In this document: positions 5,167 to 5,933 of the stretch, piece by piece | How positions within the stretch are numbered: position 1 is the stretch's first letter | How the letters are laid out: the number at the start of each line of letters is the position of its first letter | Assembly (NCBI GenBank): GCA_037143735.1 | Contig: JBAWYD010000133.1 | Coordinates: 1-5,933, forward strand | Reading direction: 5' to 3' | Length of the DNA: 5,933 bases | Source: JAPLJQ01 sp037143735 | Lineage (GTDB): Bacteria; Desulfobacterota; Syntrophia; Syntrophales; UBA2185 | Notes under the pieces: model-generated | Told to the model about the DNA's origin: nothing | What the model saw: the letters and a program-made list of their open reading frames with translations, nothing else | The model's database searches: none | Made by a program: the position numbers and the translations under genes

Positions 5167-5933
5167 TTACAGCGGCGGTCTGGAAACCGACAGACAAAGC
5201 TGTACCAAATCATCAATCTGTGCCGTGCCGACGCACATGACCGTATCCGCGCCGCCCCAGTATATTTTTACCGTACCGTCGTCTTCAGGGACAGCGCCAC
5301 AGGTAAAAACAACATTGGGCACATAGCCGCTCACCTCCCAGGGGTCCTCGGGTTGCAGTATCCACCGATCGGAAACGCCGATGATTTTTGCCGGATCATT
5401 GAGGTCGTGCAGGGCCGCGCCAAGGCGATACACCGCCCCGGCCATTGTCTTAAAGACGCCATGGTAAATATGCAGCCAGCCCTTATCGGTTTTGAAGGGC
5501 GGTGCGCCGGGCCCGATTTTCATTTCATCCCAGTGATAGGGAACCGGCTTCATAATCACCCGTGAATCCCCCCAGTGCACCAGGTCGGGAGAATAGGAAA
5601 TCCAGATCGACCAAGGCGAAATTTCGGAATGGGGCCGGTCCAGACGCGCATACCTGCCGCCGAACTTCTCTGGGAAAATGACCACGTTACGAAGGTCGGC
5701 CTGAGTTATCAGCGCAATGCGTTCAACTTTTTCAAAATCCCTGGTGCGCGCCAGGGCAGTTCGAACACCGTGACGGGAATACGCGCTGTAGGTAAGCAGG
5801 TAGTCGCCCTCTACCGGGCAGATTCTCAGGTCCTCGACTCCGAACGCTTCATATTCCGCAAAAATGCTGTCCGTTGCCGGTATGAGAAAGGGTTTGGGAT
5901 GAACCGTGAAGGAAAAACCATCCTCGCTGTCGG
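5167..5933 (-). CDS. GH130 beta-mannoside phosphorylase-like protein, 5' end outside window
   Basis: The frame is open from the right edge to the TAA at 5167-5169, giving 254 visible residues; GH130 proteins of this type are usually about 300-330, so some 50-70 N-terminal residues are missing. Visible landmarks (numbered from the window edge) are AFGVEDLR with the candidate catalytic Asp34, LLTYSAYSRHGV, then VVIFPEKFGGRY and RLDRPHSE, SIWISYSPDLVHWG, KIGPGAPPFKTDKGWLHIYH, GAVYRLGAALHDLNDPAKII, GYVPNVVFTCG and IYWGGADTVMCVGTAQID, ending ARPPL-like as SRPPL. The FPEK lysine and YHGV histidine match positions that bind phosphate in known phosphorylases, so phosphorolysis of beta-mannosides to mannose 1-phosphate is inferred. 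The VEDPR motif has Leu in place of Pro. It precedes the long-form GH130 gene by 170 bases in the same direction, probably one operon. Any internal start such as the GTG at 5683-5685 would cut the propeller and is not real. Confidence 0.88.
   Translation of the reverse strand, partial: DSEDGFSFTVHPKPFLIPATDSIFAEYEAFGVEDLRICPVEGDYLLTYSAYSRHGVRTALARTRDFEKVERIALITQADLRNVVIFPEKFGGRYARLDRPHSEISPWSIWISYSPDLVHWGDSRVIMKPVPYHWDEMKIGPGAPPFKTDKGWLHIYHGVFKTMAGAVYRLGAALHDLNDPAKIIGVSDRWILQPEDPWEVSGYVPNVVFTCGAVPEDDGTVKIYWGGADTVMCVGTAQIDDLVQLCLSVSRPPL

Noticed and set aside
5149..5565. Plus-strand 138-codon frame opposite the upstream GH130 gene
   Set aside because: Antisense shadow of a clearly recognised GH130 coding frame.
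1..5933. CRISPR array, tRNA, rRNA, riboswitch or phage attachment site
   Set aside because: No regularly spaced repeats, cloverleaf-like sequence or recognisable RNA motifs were seen on either strand.

Overview
The window looks like chromosomal DNA from a Gram-negative bacterium, most likely of the Desulfobacterota (former Deltaproteobacteria) or a similar anaerobic lineage. That placement is inferred from the gene types: Ala/Lys-rich outer-membrane-type lipoproteins, a textbook sigma-54 promoter, an IS91-type transposase of the kind common in these genomes, and a long-form GH130 protein. No taxonomic marker gene is present. All intact genes read leftward (minus strand); only a decayed cysA fragment reads rightward.

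Left end (1-746): a 5'-truncated IS91-family transposase fragment runs off the left edge and abuts the decayed 3' part of a small lipoprotein gene. That gene's 85-codon open part (489-746) ends at a TAG, but its frame stays protein-like for about 40 more codons, up to the transposase junction. Centre-left (747-2600): a perfect 15-bp hairpin lies downstream of two tandem Ala/Lys-rich helical lipoprotein genes (880-1479 and 1528-2136), each with a strong Shine-Dalgarno. Their upstream region holds a 139-bp segment bounded by perfect 13-bp inverted repeats and 4-bp direct repeats (a MITE-like element), a possible relic of another lipoprotein start, and, further out, an exact match to the sigma-54 consensus reading toward the lipoproteins, with a 16-bp palindrome upstream of it.

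Centre-right (2600-3517): two broken genes. One is the 3' end of a cysA-type sulfate/thiosulfate ABC transporter ATPase on the plus strand, with tandem TGA stops and a frameshift. The other is an unrecognised small protein gene on the minus strand with a frameshift near its 3' end. Right end (3518-5933): two tandem GH130 genes. The downstream one is a long-form protein of about 492 residues; the upstream one is a standard-size member that runs off the right edge. Between them lies a 170-base stretch that reads as protein in two frames joined at an A AAA AAG run.

Inferred working picture: the GH130 pair would split beta-mannosides with phosphate to give mannose 1-phosphate, probably in the cytoplasm. 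The lipoproteins would be envelope proteins, possibly made under sigma-54 control. The high density of broken genes around intact operons marks a region of active gene decay and mobile-element turnover. I found no defence system, CRISPR array, RNA gene or clear new multi-gene system.
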